Notes: generated from the letters alone by a model not told the origin. A stretch of DNA of 11,128 nucleotides from Rhodocyclales bacterium (GCA_021286885.1 JAJTBM010000059.1:1-11128), one strand, 5' to 3'. Positions 1 to 8,314 are shown, numbered from the stretch's first letter. Numbers and translations: made by a program.

Positions 1-86
1 ATCTGCGGGCCTTCCCCGATCTCTCTCACCTCGGCCTGAACCTGGCGGGCATGGGCGCCCCTGGTGGCTGGGAGGCAGACTGGTGA
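1..86 (+). CDS. C-terminal end of an unidentified protein (partial)
   Basis: One reading frame is open from the left edge and stops at TGA 84-86. It gives about 27 residues ending in GMGAPGGWEADW. The composition is unremarkable and I do not recognise the family. A second plus-strand frame is also open here, so the assignment rests only on the clean stop just before a non-coding region. The gene lies mostly outside the window. The hairpin starting 12 bases downstream has its T-run on the minus strand, so it is not this gene's own terminator. Confidence 0.4.
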   Translation, partial: LRAFPDLSHLGLNLAGMGAPGGWEADW

Positions 87-97
87 GCGCAGGCAAT

Positions 98-146
98 AAA
101 AAACCCCTCAGCAGCTTCTCTGCCGAAGCAGAGTCACCGAGAGGGG
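98..146 (-). terminator. Rho-independent terminator of a minus-strand transcript
   Basis: Read on the minus strand, CCCCTC (141-146) pairs with GAGGGG (104-109). Inside it is a second perfect 6-bp stem, CTCTGC/GCAGAG (118-133), capped by the very stable UUCG tetraloop. The outer stem is followed directly by TTTTTT (98-103) and then ATT. On the plus strand no T-run follows the hairpin, so it acts on minus-strand transcripts. It lies about 225 bases past the DUF599 stop codon. It therefore ends either a long 3' untranslated region of the comEC cluster or a separate small RNA. Confidence 0.8.
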
Positions 147-371
147 CCGTGTTGATGTGAATCCTAAACGACCGAACCTGCACCGTCAAGAAACAGGGCT
201 TCTCGGTCATTCAGGCTGCCAAGGGGACGAGCCTGACAGAATCCACGTGCGGAGTGGGGGTCAACAAGCGAGCGACACGGCAGGCCTGGGCGTATCACCA
301 CAGGTGGTTTCTACCGAGCCCCTTGCACGGGCGCTTATTTCATTGAACGTTGTACAGCACCAATCAGCACC
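147..371 (-). ncRNA. Non-coding stretch with a rod-like RNA fold, candidate small RNA
   Basis: No convincing protein gene is present. The sequence can fold into one long rod on either strand. The outer stem pairs AGGG...CTCGGT (195-207) with ACCGAG...CCCCT (313-323). A second stem pairs CAGGcTGCC (212-220) with GGCAggCCTG (279-288). Toward the tip, TGAC/GTCA and CCAC/GTGG pairings are nested. One side of the rod carries an enlarged internal loop (289-312) holding a small ACCAC/GTGGT inverted repeat. The strong terminator at 98-146 favours the minus strand as transcript. The overall shape (closing stem, one-sided bubble, apical rod) loosely recalls 6S RNA, but I cannot align it to any RNA family from memory. 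It could equally be a structured 3' UTR. Confidence 0.33.
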
Positions 372-1055
372 TCACCTCTTCATCGCCAAAAACGTATGCG
401 ACAAAAAGTCCCGCCGGTAGAGCACCAGCACGCTGAAGGTGGTGAAGGCAATGAAAAAGCCCGGGTGGCCGAACCAGAACACCGCTGCGAGGCCGAAGTA
501 ATAGGCGCGAATGCCCCGGTTGAATTCGTCCCCGGCCAGGGAGTTGACCTTGGCCAGGCGCTGGGCGTCGTCTTCGGTGCCCTCGCCCGGGGGCGGAGCG
601 GCGCCGATCAGGATGGAGAGCATGTTGAACTGGCGCAGCGACCAGGTGAACTTGAAGTAAGCACCCACAAACACCATGAGCAGGAGCAGCAGCTTTACCT
701 CCCACACGTCCCGGGAGACGTGGCGGGCAAAGGGCAGTTCCTCGGCGGCGTCGATCAGCTTGTCGACGGTGCCCAGCAGGGCCAGCAGGCCGGCGATGAC
801 GTAAATGGTGGTGTTGGCGTAGAACGAGACGTTCTGCATCAGATTCCCCACCAGGGAGGAATCGGCCACCCGCACCTCCCGGCGCAGGAGCTGGCGCGCC
901 CAACCCAGCCGGAATTCGTGGCTCACCCCCATCAGCCCCCGGGCGCCCTTGGGGCCGTGCTCGCAGATCCAGCCATAGCCAAACCAGCAGCACACAAACC
1001 AAGTGAGGGCAAACCAATCGACTGCGGTAAAGGCCTGGAGCCAGGCACCATTCAT
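372..1055 (-). CDS. DUF599 family integral membrane protein
   Basis: This is a 227-residue protein with about four membrane segments, near residues 13-30, 76-96, 120-142 and 185-213. The SLRQFN sequence (139-144) and the FNRGIRAYYF stretch (168-177) are typical of the DUF599 family of inner-membrane proteins, whose function is unknown. I chose ATG 1055-1053 because GGAGG sits seven bases upstream and because the longer reading frame upstream of it runs through the hydrolase gene. That ATG overlaps the hydrolase stop codon as ATGA, which suggests translational coupling. It is the last gene of the comEC - hydrolase - DUF599 cluster. The family is a good match, but no biochemical role can be read from the sequence. 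Confidence 0.85.
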   Translation of the reverse strand: MNGAWLQAFTAVDWFALTWFVCCWFGYGWICEHGPKGARGLMGVSHEFRLGWARQLLRREVRVADSSLVGNLMQNVSFYANTTIYVIAGLLALLGTVDKLIDAAEELPFARHVSRDVWEVKLLLLLMVFVGAYFKFTWSLRQFNMLSILIGAAPPPGEGTEDDAQRLAKVNSLAGDEFNRGIRAYYFGLAAVFWFGHPGFFIAFTTFSVLVLYRRDFLSHTFLAMKR

Positions 1056-1981
1056 TGCACGCCCTCCAGCAGGAAGCTGCGCACCGGGGCGATCTGGGCT
1101 TCGTCCATCAGGGTGGGGGCGTGGCCCACGCCGGGGATGTCCACCCGCCGGGCCTGGGGCCCGCGCTCGGTCATGCGCCGGGCGGTTTCGTCCAGCAGCA
1201 GGTCGGATTCGGCACCGCGCACCAGCAGCACCGGGCAGCGGATGCTGTCGTACACCGGCCACAGATCCACATCCAGCACCACCGGGGCCTGGCGGAAAGC
1301 GTCGCCGATGCCCGGATCGTAGGCCATGGCCCAACCCGCATCGGTCTGGCGGATGGAGCTGTCGGTGAGCTGGGCCCACTGGGCATCGGTGAGTTGGCCA
1401 AAAGGCGCACTTACCGCCCGGATGTAGGCTTCGGCGGCGGCCCGGTCAGGGAAAACCGGGGCTTTGCCCACGTACTCGCCAATCCGGCGCAGGGACTGGG
1501 CGGTAATCAGCGGGCCCACATCATTGAGCACCAGCTTGCGAATCGGATTGCCGGGCAGGCTGGCGATGAGCATGCCGATCAGCCCGCCCATGGAGGTGCC
1601 CACCCAATCCACCGTCTCCACATCCAGCCGGGCCAACAGAGTGACCATGTCGGCCACGTAGGTGGGGAACTGGTAATCGGCCTTGACCGCCAGCCAATCG
1701 CTCTGGCCGCGCCCGGCCACATCCGGGCAGATCACCCGGTAATGGCCGGCAAGGGCCCGGGCCAAGTCGTCGAAATCCCGGGCATTGCGGGTGAGGCCAT
1801 GGACGCAGACCAGCACCCGGGGGTTGGCCGGGTCGCCCCACTCCAGATAGTGCATCCGGTGCAGGCCGTGGGGGCCACAGCACTGGACGCTGTGCGCCCG
1901 GGGGCCGGCGGCAGCGGGGGCAACAGAGGGCGTTTGGAGGGTGCCGCCCAGCAGGCGGCGCAACGCAGCAATCAGGCTCAT
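1052..1981 (-). CDS. Alpha/beta-fold hydrolase
   Basis: This 309-residue protein is probably cytoplasmic. The family hallmarks are in order: an oxyanion-hole strand and HGLTRN (61-66), the nucleophile elbow GTSMGG with Ser130, a candidate acid at Asp260 after the VLLVRGAESD strand, and catalytic His287 in GVGHAP. The lid region lies between about residues 155 and 235. The layout fits the esterase / enol-lactonase / dehalogenase-like branch, and the substrate cannot be told. A Ser nucleophile argues against a dehalogenase, which would use Asp. The ATG at 1981 is the first usable start after comEC, but its ribosome binding site is weak. Met43 (ATG at 1855) is a less likely alternative because conserved-looking sequence (VQCCGPHGLHR) precedes it. 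The gene is 67 bases downstream of comEC and shares ATGA with the DUF599 gene. Confidence 0.88.
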   Translation of the reverse strand: MSLIAALRRLLGGTLQTPSVAPAAAGPRAHSVQCCGPHGLHRMHYLEWGDPANPRVLVCVHGLTRNARDFDDLARALAGHYRVICPDVAGRGQSDWLAVKADYQFPTYVADMVTLLARLDVETVDWVGTSMGGLIGMLIASLPGNPIRKLVLNDVGPLITAQSLRRIGEYVGKAPVFPDRAAAEAYIRAVSAPFGQLTDAQWAQLTDSSIRQTDAGWAMAYDPGIGDAFRQAPVVLDVDLWPVYDSIRCPVLLVRGAESDLLLDETARRMTERGPQARRVDIPGVGHAPTLMDEAQIAPVRSFLLEGVQ

Positions 1982-2048
1982 GGCAATCGTGGTGCGGCTC
2001 AAGGTTGTGATGGCCCAAGGATAGCACCGCAGTGCGGCAATCCGGGTT

Positions 2049-4397
2049 TCAGTCGCGCCAGTAGCGCTTCTCCACCGTGCGCCAGGGCTCCACGCGCAGG
2101 CCGTCCGATTCCATGTGGATGCGCAGGGCGCCGCCCTGGTCAGTGCGCAGGCGTTCGGCCCCCGCCGCACCCCAGGCCGCCCAGACTTTGGGATGGGGAT
2201 GGTGGAAGCGGTTGCGGTAGCCCACCGGAAACAGGGCCCAGCGGGCGCCCGTGGCGGCAATGAAGGGCGGGGTGGATGAAGTGCGGCTGCCGTGATGGGG
2301 CACCACCACCACATCCGCCGCCAGCGCAGCAGGATCGGCGGCCACCAGTTCGGCTTCGGTGGGGGCTTCCATGTCAGCGGTGAGCAGCAAGCGCTGGCCA
2401 GCGACGTCGATGCGCAGCACGCAGGACCAGGCGTTGGTCTTGCGCTCGTCCCCCTCCTCCACCGCGCCCCGGGGCGAGAGCACTTCAAAGCCCACCCCGT
2501 CCCACACCCAGCGCTGGCCGGCGGCACAGGGCTGGTAGGCAGCCCCCGCCATCAGACGCACCGGGTGGCTGGCCGGCAAAGAGGCGCGCACCCGGGCCAC
2601 AGGCAGCCCCAGGAACACCGATTCGGCGCCTCCTGCATGGTCTTGATCTGGATGGGTGATGATGAATTCGTCCAGCTGGCGCACGCCCTGGGCGCGCAGA
2701 TAAGGCAGGAGGATGCGCTCCCCGCTATTGGCCTCCGCCGAAAAGGCCGGGCCCGCGTCGTACACCAGATCATGCCCGGCGGTGGCCACATGCACCGCCA
2801 GCCCCTGGCCCACATCCAGCAGCGTTACCCGGGCGCTGCCGGGGGCCGGGCGGGGGGGCGTCCAGCCCACCAGGGGCACCAGCAACAGCCCCCCGAGCCA
2901 GCGGGCCGGCGTGCCCCGGGGCAGGAGCAGCCACAAACAGCCCGGCAGGGCCAGCAGCACCAGCGCCAGGGGCGGGCGAGCCTGCTGCCATTGGGCCCCG
3001 GGCCAACGGGCCAGCCACTCCACCGGCACCATGCCCCAGGCCAGCAGCCCGTGGGCCAGATCTGCCAGCATCTGGAGCGGCAACAGCGCATAGGCCAGGG
3101 CCAGGGGCGTCACCAGAAAGCTGATGAGGGGCACCGCCAATGCGTTGGCCAGGGGTGACACCAGCGAAAACTGCTGGAACAGGATCAGCATGGCGGGCAA
3201 CAACCCCAGGGTGACGACCCACTGGGTACGCAGCCCGGCGCGCCAGCCCGCCTCCGCCCCCAAACGCCCACCCAGGGCCCAGAACAGACAGGCCACTGCG
3301 CCGAAGGAGAGCCAGAAGCCCGGCGCCAGCACCGCCCAGGGGTCGATCAACAACACCACTCCCAGCGCCAGGGCCAAGACCGGGCCGGGGGCCAGCTCCC
3401 GGCGCAGCAACAAGGCCAGGGCGCCCACCGCCAGCATGTACAGGGTGCGCTGGGCTGGAATCCCCCAGCCGGCCAGGAGGCAATACGCCCAGGCCCCCAA
3501 AGCCCCCGCCAGCACCGCCGCCTGACGCGCCGGCCAGCGCAGCACCAGGGCCGGAAAACGCGCCCACAGCCCATGCACCAGCCGCCCCAGCAGCGCCGCC
3601 AGCAAGGTGATGTGCATGCCGCTGATGGCTACCAAGTGGGCGATGCCGGTGGTGGCGAACATCTGCCACTGGGCCTGCGGAATGGCCCGCTGATCGCCCA
3701 CCGCCAGCGCAATCAGCACCCCCGCGTAGGGCTTGTCGGGCAGGGCCTCCAGAAAACGCTGGCGGATGACTTCGCGCCAGTGCTCGATCCGGTAGCCCAG
3801 CCCCGGGGCCAAAACCTCCAGCCGCTGGGCCTTGCCCGGGCGCACCTGCCCGGTGGCGCGCAGATCCTGCTCCAGCAGCCAGGCTTCAAAGTCGAAGCCA
3901 TCCGGATTCACGCTGCCGTGGGGGCGGCGCAGGCGCAGGGTGAAGCGCCAGCGCTCCCCTGCATGCACCTGGGGGTTGCCATACCATTCATCCTCTTGCC
4001 AGCCCCGATACCAGGCCAGCAGCAGGCGACGCGGAACGGGGATGGAAGCGGGCGTGGCGTCCGGCTCCACTTCAAACACAAAGCGCACGCCCTTCTCCAG
4101 GCTCTGGGGCAGGCTGGCCACCACGCCGCTCACCTCCACCTCCTGGCCTTCCAGGGCCAGGGGCAGCGCATCCGCCAAACGCAGCTCGGCACGCCAGGCG
4201 GTGTAAGCGCCCCCCAGCAACAGGGCCGCCAGAACCAGCGCAGGCCGGCGCCCCCGGCCCGGCGGGGCCAGCATGGCGTAGATCAATCCCACCCCGCCCC
4301 CGAGCACCAGCCCGGCCCAGGCGAGCGGGTCAGGGAGGGCGGGCGCCCACTGGATCAGGGCCACCCCGGCCAGCCATGCAATACAGATAATTTCCAT
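2049..4397 (-). CDS. comEC: ComEC/Rec2 DNA uptake channel protein
   Basis: This 782-residue polytopic inner-membrane protein forms the channel through which single-stranded DNA enters during natural transformation. The N-terminal hydrophobic segments are followed by a DUF4131/OB-like region (about 30-190). The Competence domain (about 210-490) carries the hallmark HLVAISGMHITLL (244-256) and many membrane helices. The C-terminal metallo-beta-lactamase-like domain (about 510-780) has LLDVGQG (516-522), THPDQDHAGG (571-580), LLTADME (661-667) and PHHGS (690-694). These motifs are those expected of a metal-binding domain of this type, proposed in other bacteria to degrade the non-transforming strand. 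Length and domain order are normal for a full Gram-negative ComEC, and no frameshift is seen. It heads the minus-strand cluster and is divergent from the DUF2062 gene. Presence of ComEC alone does not prove competence. Confidence 0.97.
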   Translation of the reverse strand: MEIICIAWLAGVALIQWAPALPDPLAWAGLVLGGGVGLIYAMLAPPGRGRRPALVLAALLLGGAYTAWRAELRLADALPLALEGQEVEVSGVVASLPQSLEKGVRFVFEVEPDATPASIPVPRRLLLAWYRGWQEDEWYGNPQVHAGERWRFTLRLRRPHGSVNPDGFDFEAWLLEQDLRATGQVRPGKAQRLEVLAPGLGYRIEHWREVIRQRFLEALPDKPYAGVLIALAVGDQRAIPQAQWQMFATTGIAHLVAISGMHITLLAALLGRLVHGLWARFPALVLRWPARQAAVLAGALGAWAYCLLAGWGIPAQRTLYMLAVGALALLLRRELAPGPVLALALGVVLLIDPWAVLAPGFWLSFGAVACLFWALGGRLGAEAGWRAGLRTQWVVTLGLLPAMLILFQQFSLVSPLANALAVPLISFLVTPLALAYALLPLQMLADLAHGLLAWGMVPVEWLARWPGAQWQQARPPLALVLLALPGCLWLLLPRGTPARWLGGLLLVPLVGWTPPRPAPGSARVTLLDVGQGLAVHVATAGHDLVYDAGPAFSAEANSGERILLPYLRAQGVRQLDEFIITHPDQDHAGGAESVFLGLPVARVRASLPASHPVRLMAGAAYQPCAAGQRWVWDGVGFEVLSPRGAVEEGDERKTNAWSCVLRIDVAGQRLLLTADMEAPTEAELVAADPAALAADVVVVPHHGSRTSSTPPFIAATGARWALFPVGYRNRFHHPHPKVWAAWGAAGAERLRTDQGGALRIHMESDGLRVEPWRTVEKRYWRD

Positions 4398-4445
4398 AGC
4401 CGGACTTTAGCCCCAAGGGAAACCCCCAGGGCTGGCCCGGTCGGT

Positions 4446-4451
4446 TAAAAT
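4446..4451 (+). promoter_or_regulatory. Probable -10 element for the DUF2062 / potassium channel pair
   Basis: TAAAAT is a five-of-six match to the sigma-70 -10 consensus in an otherwise GC-rich, 89-base divergent gap (4398-4486). It lies 36 bases before the chosen ATG at 4487 and would give a leader of roughly 30 bases. No good -35 element is visible at the proper distance, so an activator may be needed. The call rests on the -10 match and position only. Confidence 0.4.
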
Positions 4452-4486
4452 CCTTGTCCCCATGCGGGTCTTGCCCTGCTTCATCC

Positions 4487-5026
4487 ATGCGCCGACTGAT
4501 CAAGAATTACCTGCCAGACCCTGCGACCTTGGCCGCCAACCGCTGGCTGGCGCCCTTTGGCGCCACCCTGCTCCACCCCTGCCTGTGGCACCTGAACCGC
4601 CGTTCGGCGGCGGGTGCAGTGGCGGTGGGGCTGTTTTGCGGGTTGATCCCCGGCCCCTTCCAGATGCTGGGGGCGGCCCTGGTCTGCCTGGTGTGGCGGG
4701 TGAATCTGCCCCTCGCCCTGTTCACAACCCTCTACACCAATCCTTTCACCATCGTGCCCCTTTACATCCTGGCCTTCGGCCTGGGCGAACGGATTCTGGG
4801 CCCCGGCCCGGCCCGCTTCACTGAACCGCCCGAATGGCACGCCCAGAGCCTGAGCGCGTGGGTGCTGGAACTCGCCGGCTGGCTCCAGAGCCTGGGCCAG
4901 CCCCTGGCCCTGGGCCTGCTGGTGCTCGCCAGCGGGCTGGCCCTCGTCGGCTACGGGCTGACCCGACTGGCCTGGCGCTGGTATCTGGTGCGCCGCTGGC
5001 AACAACGCCAGGCGCTGCGCCCATGA
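4487..5026 (+). CDS. DUF2062 domain membrane protein
   Basis: This 179-residue protein fits the DUF2062 family closely. It has an N-terminal [13 protein letters not shown] start, WLAPFG, then [11 protein letters not shown], followed by a hydrophobic helix holding [13 protein letters not shown]. Next comes a conserved-looking [18 protein letters not shown] segment, and a further hydrophobic helix lies near the C terminus. The family is a small inner-membrane protein group of unknown function, common in proteobacteria. I start it at ATG 4487 rather than at an upstream in-frame TTG (4454), because family members begin close to the LIKNYLPDP motif and the TTG lies almost on the predicted -10 element. 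The stop codon overlaps the next gene's start as ATGA. That suggests translational coupling with the potassium channel, which is the only clue to its role here. Confidence 0.88.
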   Translation: MRRLIKNYLPDPATLAANRWLAPFGATLLHPCLWHLNRRSAAGAVAVGLFCGLIPGPFQMLGAALVCLVWRVNLPLALFTTLYTNPFTIVPLYILAFGLGERILGPGPARFTEPPEWHAQSLSAWVLELAGWLQSLGQPLALGLLVLASGLALVGYGLTRLAWRWYLVRRWQQRQALRP

Positions 5027-6105
5027 AGCTGCCCCGCCTGTTTGGCCCGCCCCGTACGCCGGCCCCGGTGCGTCACCGCCATTCCCAACGGCGCACCCAG
5101 CTGCCTCGTATTTTGCGGCGCATCTACTACGCCGCCGGCCTACTGCTGGCCCTCACCGTGCTGGGGACAGGCGGCTTCTATCTGGCCGGTGGCGACCAGG
5201 CGAATTTCTCCGATGCGCTCTACATGACGCTCATCACCATCACCACGGTGGGCTACGGGGAAGTGGTGCCCATCGACGGGATCGTGGAGCGCCTGTTTGC
5301 GGGCCTGATCGCCCTGGCGGGCTTCGGGGCCGTGACTTTTTTGTTTACCAGCCTGACCGTTTTCTTTCTGGAAAGCGATCTGGATTACACCTTGCGGAGA
5401 CGTCGCATGGAAAAGCAGGTCCAAAAACTGCAAGGCCATTACATCATCTGCGGCTTTGGCCGGGTCGGGCGCAATGTGGCCCGGGAACTGAGCAATACCA
5501 ATCGCCACTTTGTGGCCATCGACATGGACGAAAGCGCGCTGGAGGCCCAACGCGAACGCCATCCGGGGCTGATCTACCTGGTGGGTGATGCAAGCGACGA
5601 TGATCTGCTCCAGAGCGCCGGCATCGACCGGGCCCAGGGGGTGTTTGCAGTCACCGGGGATGACAGCCGCAACCTGATGATCGTATTCACCGCCAAACAG
5701 CTTCACCCGGACATTCGCATCGTGGCCCGCTGCCATGAGGTGCGCAACGGCGAGAAGCTGCGCCGGGCCGGCGCCGACAGCGTGGTATCGCCCGATTTCA
5801 GCGGCGGGATGCGGATTGCTTCCAGCATGGTGCGCCCCCACGTGGTGACTTTCCTGGACGAGATGCTGCGCTCCGAGCACAAGCTGCGCCTGGAAGAAGT
5901 CCCGGTACCGCGCCAGTTTGCCCCCCGGGCCCTGGGCACCCTGCAGCTGCGCAGCCCCAACTATGTGCTGGTGGCCGTGCGTACTGGTTCGGACTTTGTA
6001 TTCAATCCGCCCAAGGATTTCATGCTGGAGCCGGGCCAGCACATCATCGCCATGGCCTCGCCCCTGGGGCGCCAGGAACTGGAAACCGCCCTGCTACCCG
6101 ACTGA
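5023..6105 (+). CDS. Two-TM potassium channel with cytoplasmic RCK domain
   Basis: This 360-residue protein is built like MthK-type channels. A basic N-terminal tail (1-33) is followed by TM1 (about 34-55), a pore helix, the selectivity filter TVGYG (75-79) and TM2 (about 90-115). A basic linker (125-128) leads to a regulator-of-K-conductance domain. Its Rossmann-type GFGRVG (144-149), acidic IDMDE (166-170) and GDASDDD (188-194) suggest nucleotide binding. A TrkA_C-like domain closes the protein (about 290-360). Four subunits would make the pore in the inner membrane. ATG 5023 overlaps the DUF2062 stop as ATGA; longer frames upstream are only the shadow of that gene. Met129 is preceded by a Shine-Dalgarno-like sequence and may start a free RCK subunit. 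The family is secure; ion selectivity for K+ follows from the filter, while the gating ligand is unknown. Confidence 0.93.
   Translation: MKLPRLFGPPRTPAPVRHRHSQRRTQLPRILRRIYYAAGLLLALTVLGTGGFYLAGGDQANFSDALYMTLITITTVGYGEVVPIDGIVERLFAGLIALAGFGAVTFLFTSLTVFFLESDLDYTLRRRRMEKQVQKLQGHYIICGFGRVGRNVARELSNTNRHFVAIDMDESALEAQRERHPGLIYLVGDASDDDLLQSAGIDRAQGVFAVTGDDSRNLMIVFTAKQLHPDIRIVARCHEVRNGEKLRRAGADSVVSPDFSGGMRIASSMVRPHVVTFLDEMLRSEHKLRLEEVPVPRQFAPRALGTLQLRSPNYVLVAVRTGSDFVFNPPKDFMLEPGQHIIAMASPLGRQELETALLPD
5396..5409 (+). promoter_or_regulatory. Candidate internal translation start for a free RCK domain
   Basis: GGAGA (5396-5400) lies six bases before an in-frame ATG (5407-5409), codon 129 of the channel. 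This Met falls exactly at the TM2-RCK linker. Initiation there would give a soluble protein of 232 residues with the whole nucleotide-binding and TrkA_C region but no pore. In the archaeal channel MthK a similar internal start (Met107) supplies extra RCK subunits for the gating ring. The same use here is inference. The GGAGA also encodes part of the Arg-rich linker, so chance is possible. Confidence 0.4.
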
Positions 6106-6136
6106 TCTCCGGCAGGCAGCCAGACATCATCCACGC

Positions 6137-6188
6137 AAAAACGCCAACCCCCGCTCCGGCCTGGCCGATGGCGGGGGTTGGCGTTTTT
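6137..6188. terminator. Bidirectional intrinsic terminator between convergent genes
   Basis: An 18-base perfect inverted repeat (arms 6137-6154 and 6171-6188) surrounds a 16-base loop that can itself form a small CGGC/GCCG stem. Each arm consists of an A/T run of five at the outer edge, then ACGCCAACCCCCGC-type GC-rich sequence. The T-run therefore follows the hairpin on both strands. It lies 31 bases after the channel stop and 57 bases beyond the chemoreceptor stop, so it can end both converging transcripts. Confidence 0.95.
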
Positions 6189-6198
6189 AGATCCACAC

Positions 6199-6236
6199 GG
6201 CCCATCAAGGCCCATCAGGTCACAATCAGGTCACAA
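6199..6236. repeat. Two adjacent short tandem duplications
   Basis: GGCCCATCA occurs twice with a 10-base period (6199-6207 and 6209-6217). It overlaps the start of a perfect 11-base duplication, TCAGGTCACAA at 6215-6225 and 6226-6236. Both lie in the short gap between the bidirectional terminator and the chemoreceptor stop codon. They look like slipped-strand duplications; no function is evident. Confidence 0.7.
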
Positions 6237-6245
6237 ACACGCGCC

Positions 6246-8267
6246 TCAGACCCGGAAGTGGGACACCTCGGAGCGCAGTTGCTGGGCGAGGTTTTCGAGG
6301 CGGCGGGCAGTGGAGGCCGTGGCCTGGATTTCGGTGTTGTTGCTCTCCGCCATTTGGGCAATCTGCTCGACGTTGCGCGCAATTTCCGAGCTGGTCACAC
6401 CCTGCTCCCGCAGGGATTGGGAAATCACGGCCACCACGCCGACCACCTGATCAGCCCCACTACGGATCTGCCCCATGGACGCGCCGGCCTCCCCTGCAAG
6501 AGCCACCCCGGCCTGAACCCGAGCCACCCCATCTTCCATGGTCTGCACGGCCCGGCCCGTGCCCGCCTGAATGGCATTCACCATCTGGGTAATTTCGCCG
6601 GTTGCCTTGGTGGTGCGTTCGGCCAGCTTGCGCACCTCATCGGCCACCACCGCAAAACCCCGCCCGGTTTCCCCTGCCCGGGCCGCCTCAATCGCGGCAT
6701 TCAGGGCCAGCAGATTGGTTTGATCTGCAATTTCCTTGATCGAATTCACGCTGCTGGCAATCTGGGCCGCTTGTTCGCCCAAAGCCTGGATCACGCCCGC
6801 CGATTCACGCACCGATACGGCAATCCGCTCCATGTCAGTCACGGTCTGAGCCACCACCGAGGCGCCGGTCTGGGAGAGTTGGCCAGAGCTGGACGAAACA
6901 CCTTCGGCCTCTTGGGCGCTATGGGCAATTTCTTCGATGCTGGTGGTCAGCTGCTCGACCGCAGCCGCCATGGCCGAGGCTGCATCGTTCTGGCGACTGG
7001 ATCCCATGGAGACTTGGCTGGCAGACCCCGCCAAGGCCACAGCCGCCGTAGTGACATCCTGGGCACCACTTTGCAGCTTGCGGATCACGTCCGCAAAACT
7101 CTGGGCCATCTGATTGAACTGCTGGGCCACCTGGGCCAACTCATCCTGAGTCGAGAGCTGAATGCGGGTTGCCAGATCGCCCCCCGCCAAGGTTTTAGCC
7201 CCCGCTTGCAACTCCGCCACCGAGCGGGTGACCGACAGGCAGAAAGCCACCGAGAAATATACCATCACCAGCAAGGCTGCCCCCGTGAGGGTGCTGGCCA
7301 GATAAAAACTACGCTCGTAATCGGCCACCCGCTGGGTCAGCATGCGCTGTATGGCGGGTTGGAGGCTCTGCTCGGACTCGGTAAACACCAGATCAATGCT
7401 CTCGCTGACCAGCGCGAAGTAGGTGTCTGGCTTCATCTCGAACTGGCCTTTCAGGATCTGCCCTTCCAGTACTTGCAGTGTCTGGTCGACCCCCTGATTC
7501 AGGCGCGTATTCAAGCCCTCCAGGGTGCTGCGCAGACCGGGGTTAAAACTGGCCGCCCGGGTGAAGTTCTCGTTGAGTTCGCCGCGCACCATGTTCAGCT
7601 CACCAATCTGGGTGCTGATTTCATAGCGCAGGGCATCATCCAGACTCTTGCTCACCAAGGCATTGGTGCCACTGGCTCGCAGGCGTCCCAGGCGCTCAGC
7701 CACGTCCGGCATGCCATGGAGCACATTCACGATCAGATAATAGGTATCTGCCACCGGATCCAGGGAGAGATAGCCGTCATCCCCCAGATCATGCAGGGCC
7801 AGGGTGGCCTGGGCGATCATCTGGCTATGGATTTTGCGGCTTTCCTGGGGCGACATGCTTGCGCCACGCTGCTTGATGTCCTCCCAGTCCCGCACCACCT
7901 GGCTCCAACGCTTATGGGCCGTGGGCGCAACACTGGCCGGCAGCGCATCATTCACCTTGTGGAAGGCGCGATCCAGCTCGGCGGTTTTCTCATCCAGCCG
8001 CCCTTTCATGCTCACATCCCCCTTGAGCACCCATACCGAGAGCCCTCGGTGCTGCTGGGACAGCCGGATAAAATGCACCACGCTCGGCACCCGCCCAATG
8101 GCATCCTGCTCATGGGCGGCGAAATCGATGTTCTCCTTGAGGGTGACGGTGAACTCGTACAGCAAAAAGCTGATGACAGGCACCGCGATCAGGCCCATCA
8201 ATACAAACTTGGCCGAGTATCTCAATCGATTGAGCAACAGAATGCCAGGCTCAAACAAAGCTTTCAT
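6246..8267 (-). CDS. Methyl-accepting chemotaxis protein
   Basis: This 673-residue transmembrane chemoreceptor has TM1 at about 18-37, a large periplasmic region (38-320), TM2 (about 321-345), a HAMP domain (346-398) and a cytoplasmic signalling coiled coil (400-673). The hairpin tip that contacts CheA/CheW is intact at about 511-533 ([22 protein letters not shown] region). The periplasmic part looks all-helical. [12 protein letters not shown] stretch (71-81) and a [11 protein letters not shown] stretch (169-179) resemble paired helical-bundle sensor domains, including the nitrate/nitrite-sensing type, but the ligand cannot be inferred. No CheR-binding pentapeptide is seen at the C terminus (ends SHFRV). 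The ATG at 8267 is preceded by GGAGGT; a longer frame starting 20 codons earlier lacks such a site. A sigma-28-type promoter lies upstream. Confidence 0.96.
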   Translation of the reverse strand: MKALFEPGILLLNRLRYSAKFVLMGLIAVPVISFLLYEFTVTLKENIDFAAHEQDAIGRVPSVVHFIRLSQQHRGLSVWVLKGDVSMKGRLDEKTAELDRAFHKVNDALPASVAPTAHKRWSQVVRDWEDIKQRGASMSPQESRKIHSQMIAQATLALHDLGDDGYLSLDPVADTYYLIVNVLHGMPDVAERLGRLRASGTNALVSKSLDDALRYEISTQIGELNMVRGELNENFTRAASFNPGLRSTLEGLNTRLNQGVDQTLQVLEGQILKGQFEMKPDTYFALVSESIDLVFTESEQSLQPAIQRMLTQRVADYERSFYLASTLTGAALLVMVYFSVAFCLSVTRSVAELQAGAKTLAGGDLATRIQLSTQDELAQVAQQFNQMAQSFADVIRKLQSGAQDVTTAAVALAGSASQVSMGSSRQNDAASAMAAAVEQLTTSIEEIAHSAQEAEGVSSSSGQLSQTGASVVAQTVTDMERIAVSVRESAGVIQALGEQAAQIASSVNSIKEIADQTNLLALNAAIEAARAGETGRGFAVVADEVRKLAERTTKATGEITQMVNAIQAGTGRAVQTMEDGVARVQAGVALAGEAGASMGQIRSGADQVVGVVAVISQSLREQGVTSSEIARNVEQIAQMAESNNTEIQATASTARRLENLAQQLRSEVSHFRV

Positions 8268-8314
8268 ACCACCTCCGAAAGTTGTGACTCGACGACTGAG
8301 CCGTACCTGGGGGT

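Noticed and set aside
147..371. tmRNA, SRP RNA or RNase P RNA in the left intergenic region
   Set aside because: I see no tRNA-like CCA end or tag reading frame, no SRP GGUCAGGUCCGGAAGGAAGC-type core, and no conserved RNase P core on either strand.
157..420. An 87-codon plus-strand open frame in the left non-coding region
   Set aside because: It has no ribosome binding site or recognisable motif, runs into the antisense of the DUF599 gene, and the region is better explained as structured non-coding sequence.
1052..2527. A longer 491-residue version of the alpha/beta hydrolase
   Set aside because: The extra N-terminal part is an alternate-frame reading of comEC; hydrolase-like sequence begins only after 1981.
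4834..5022. An N-terminal extension of the potassium channel by 63 codons
   Set aside because: It overlaps the DUF2062 coding sequence in another frame, and the ATGA overlap at 5023 gives a natural start.
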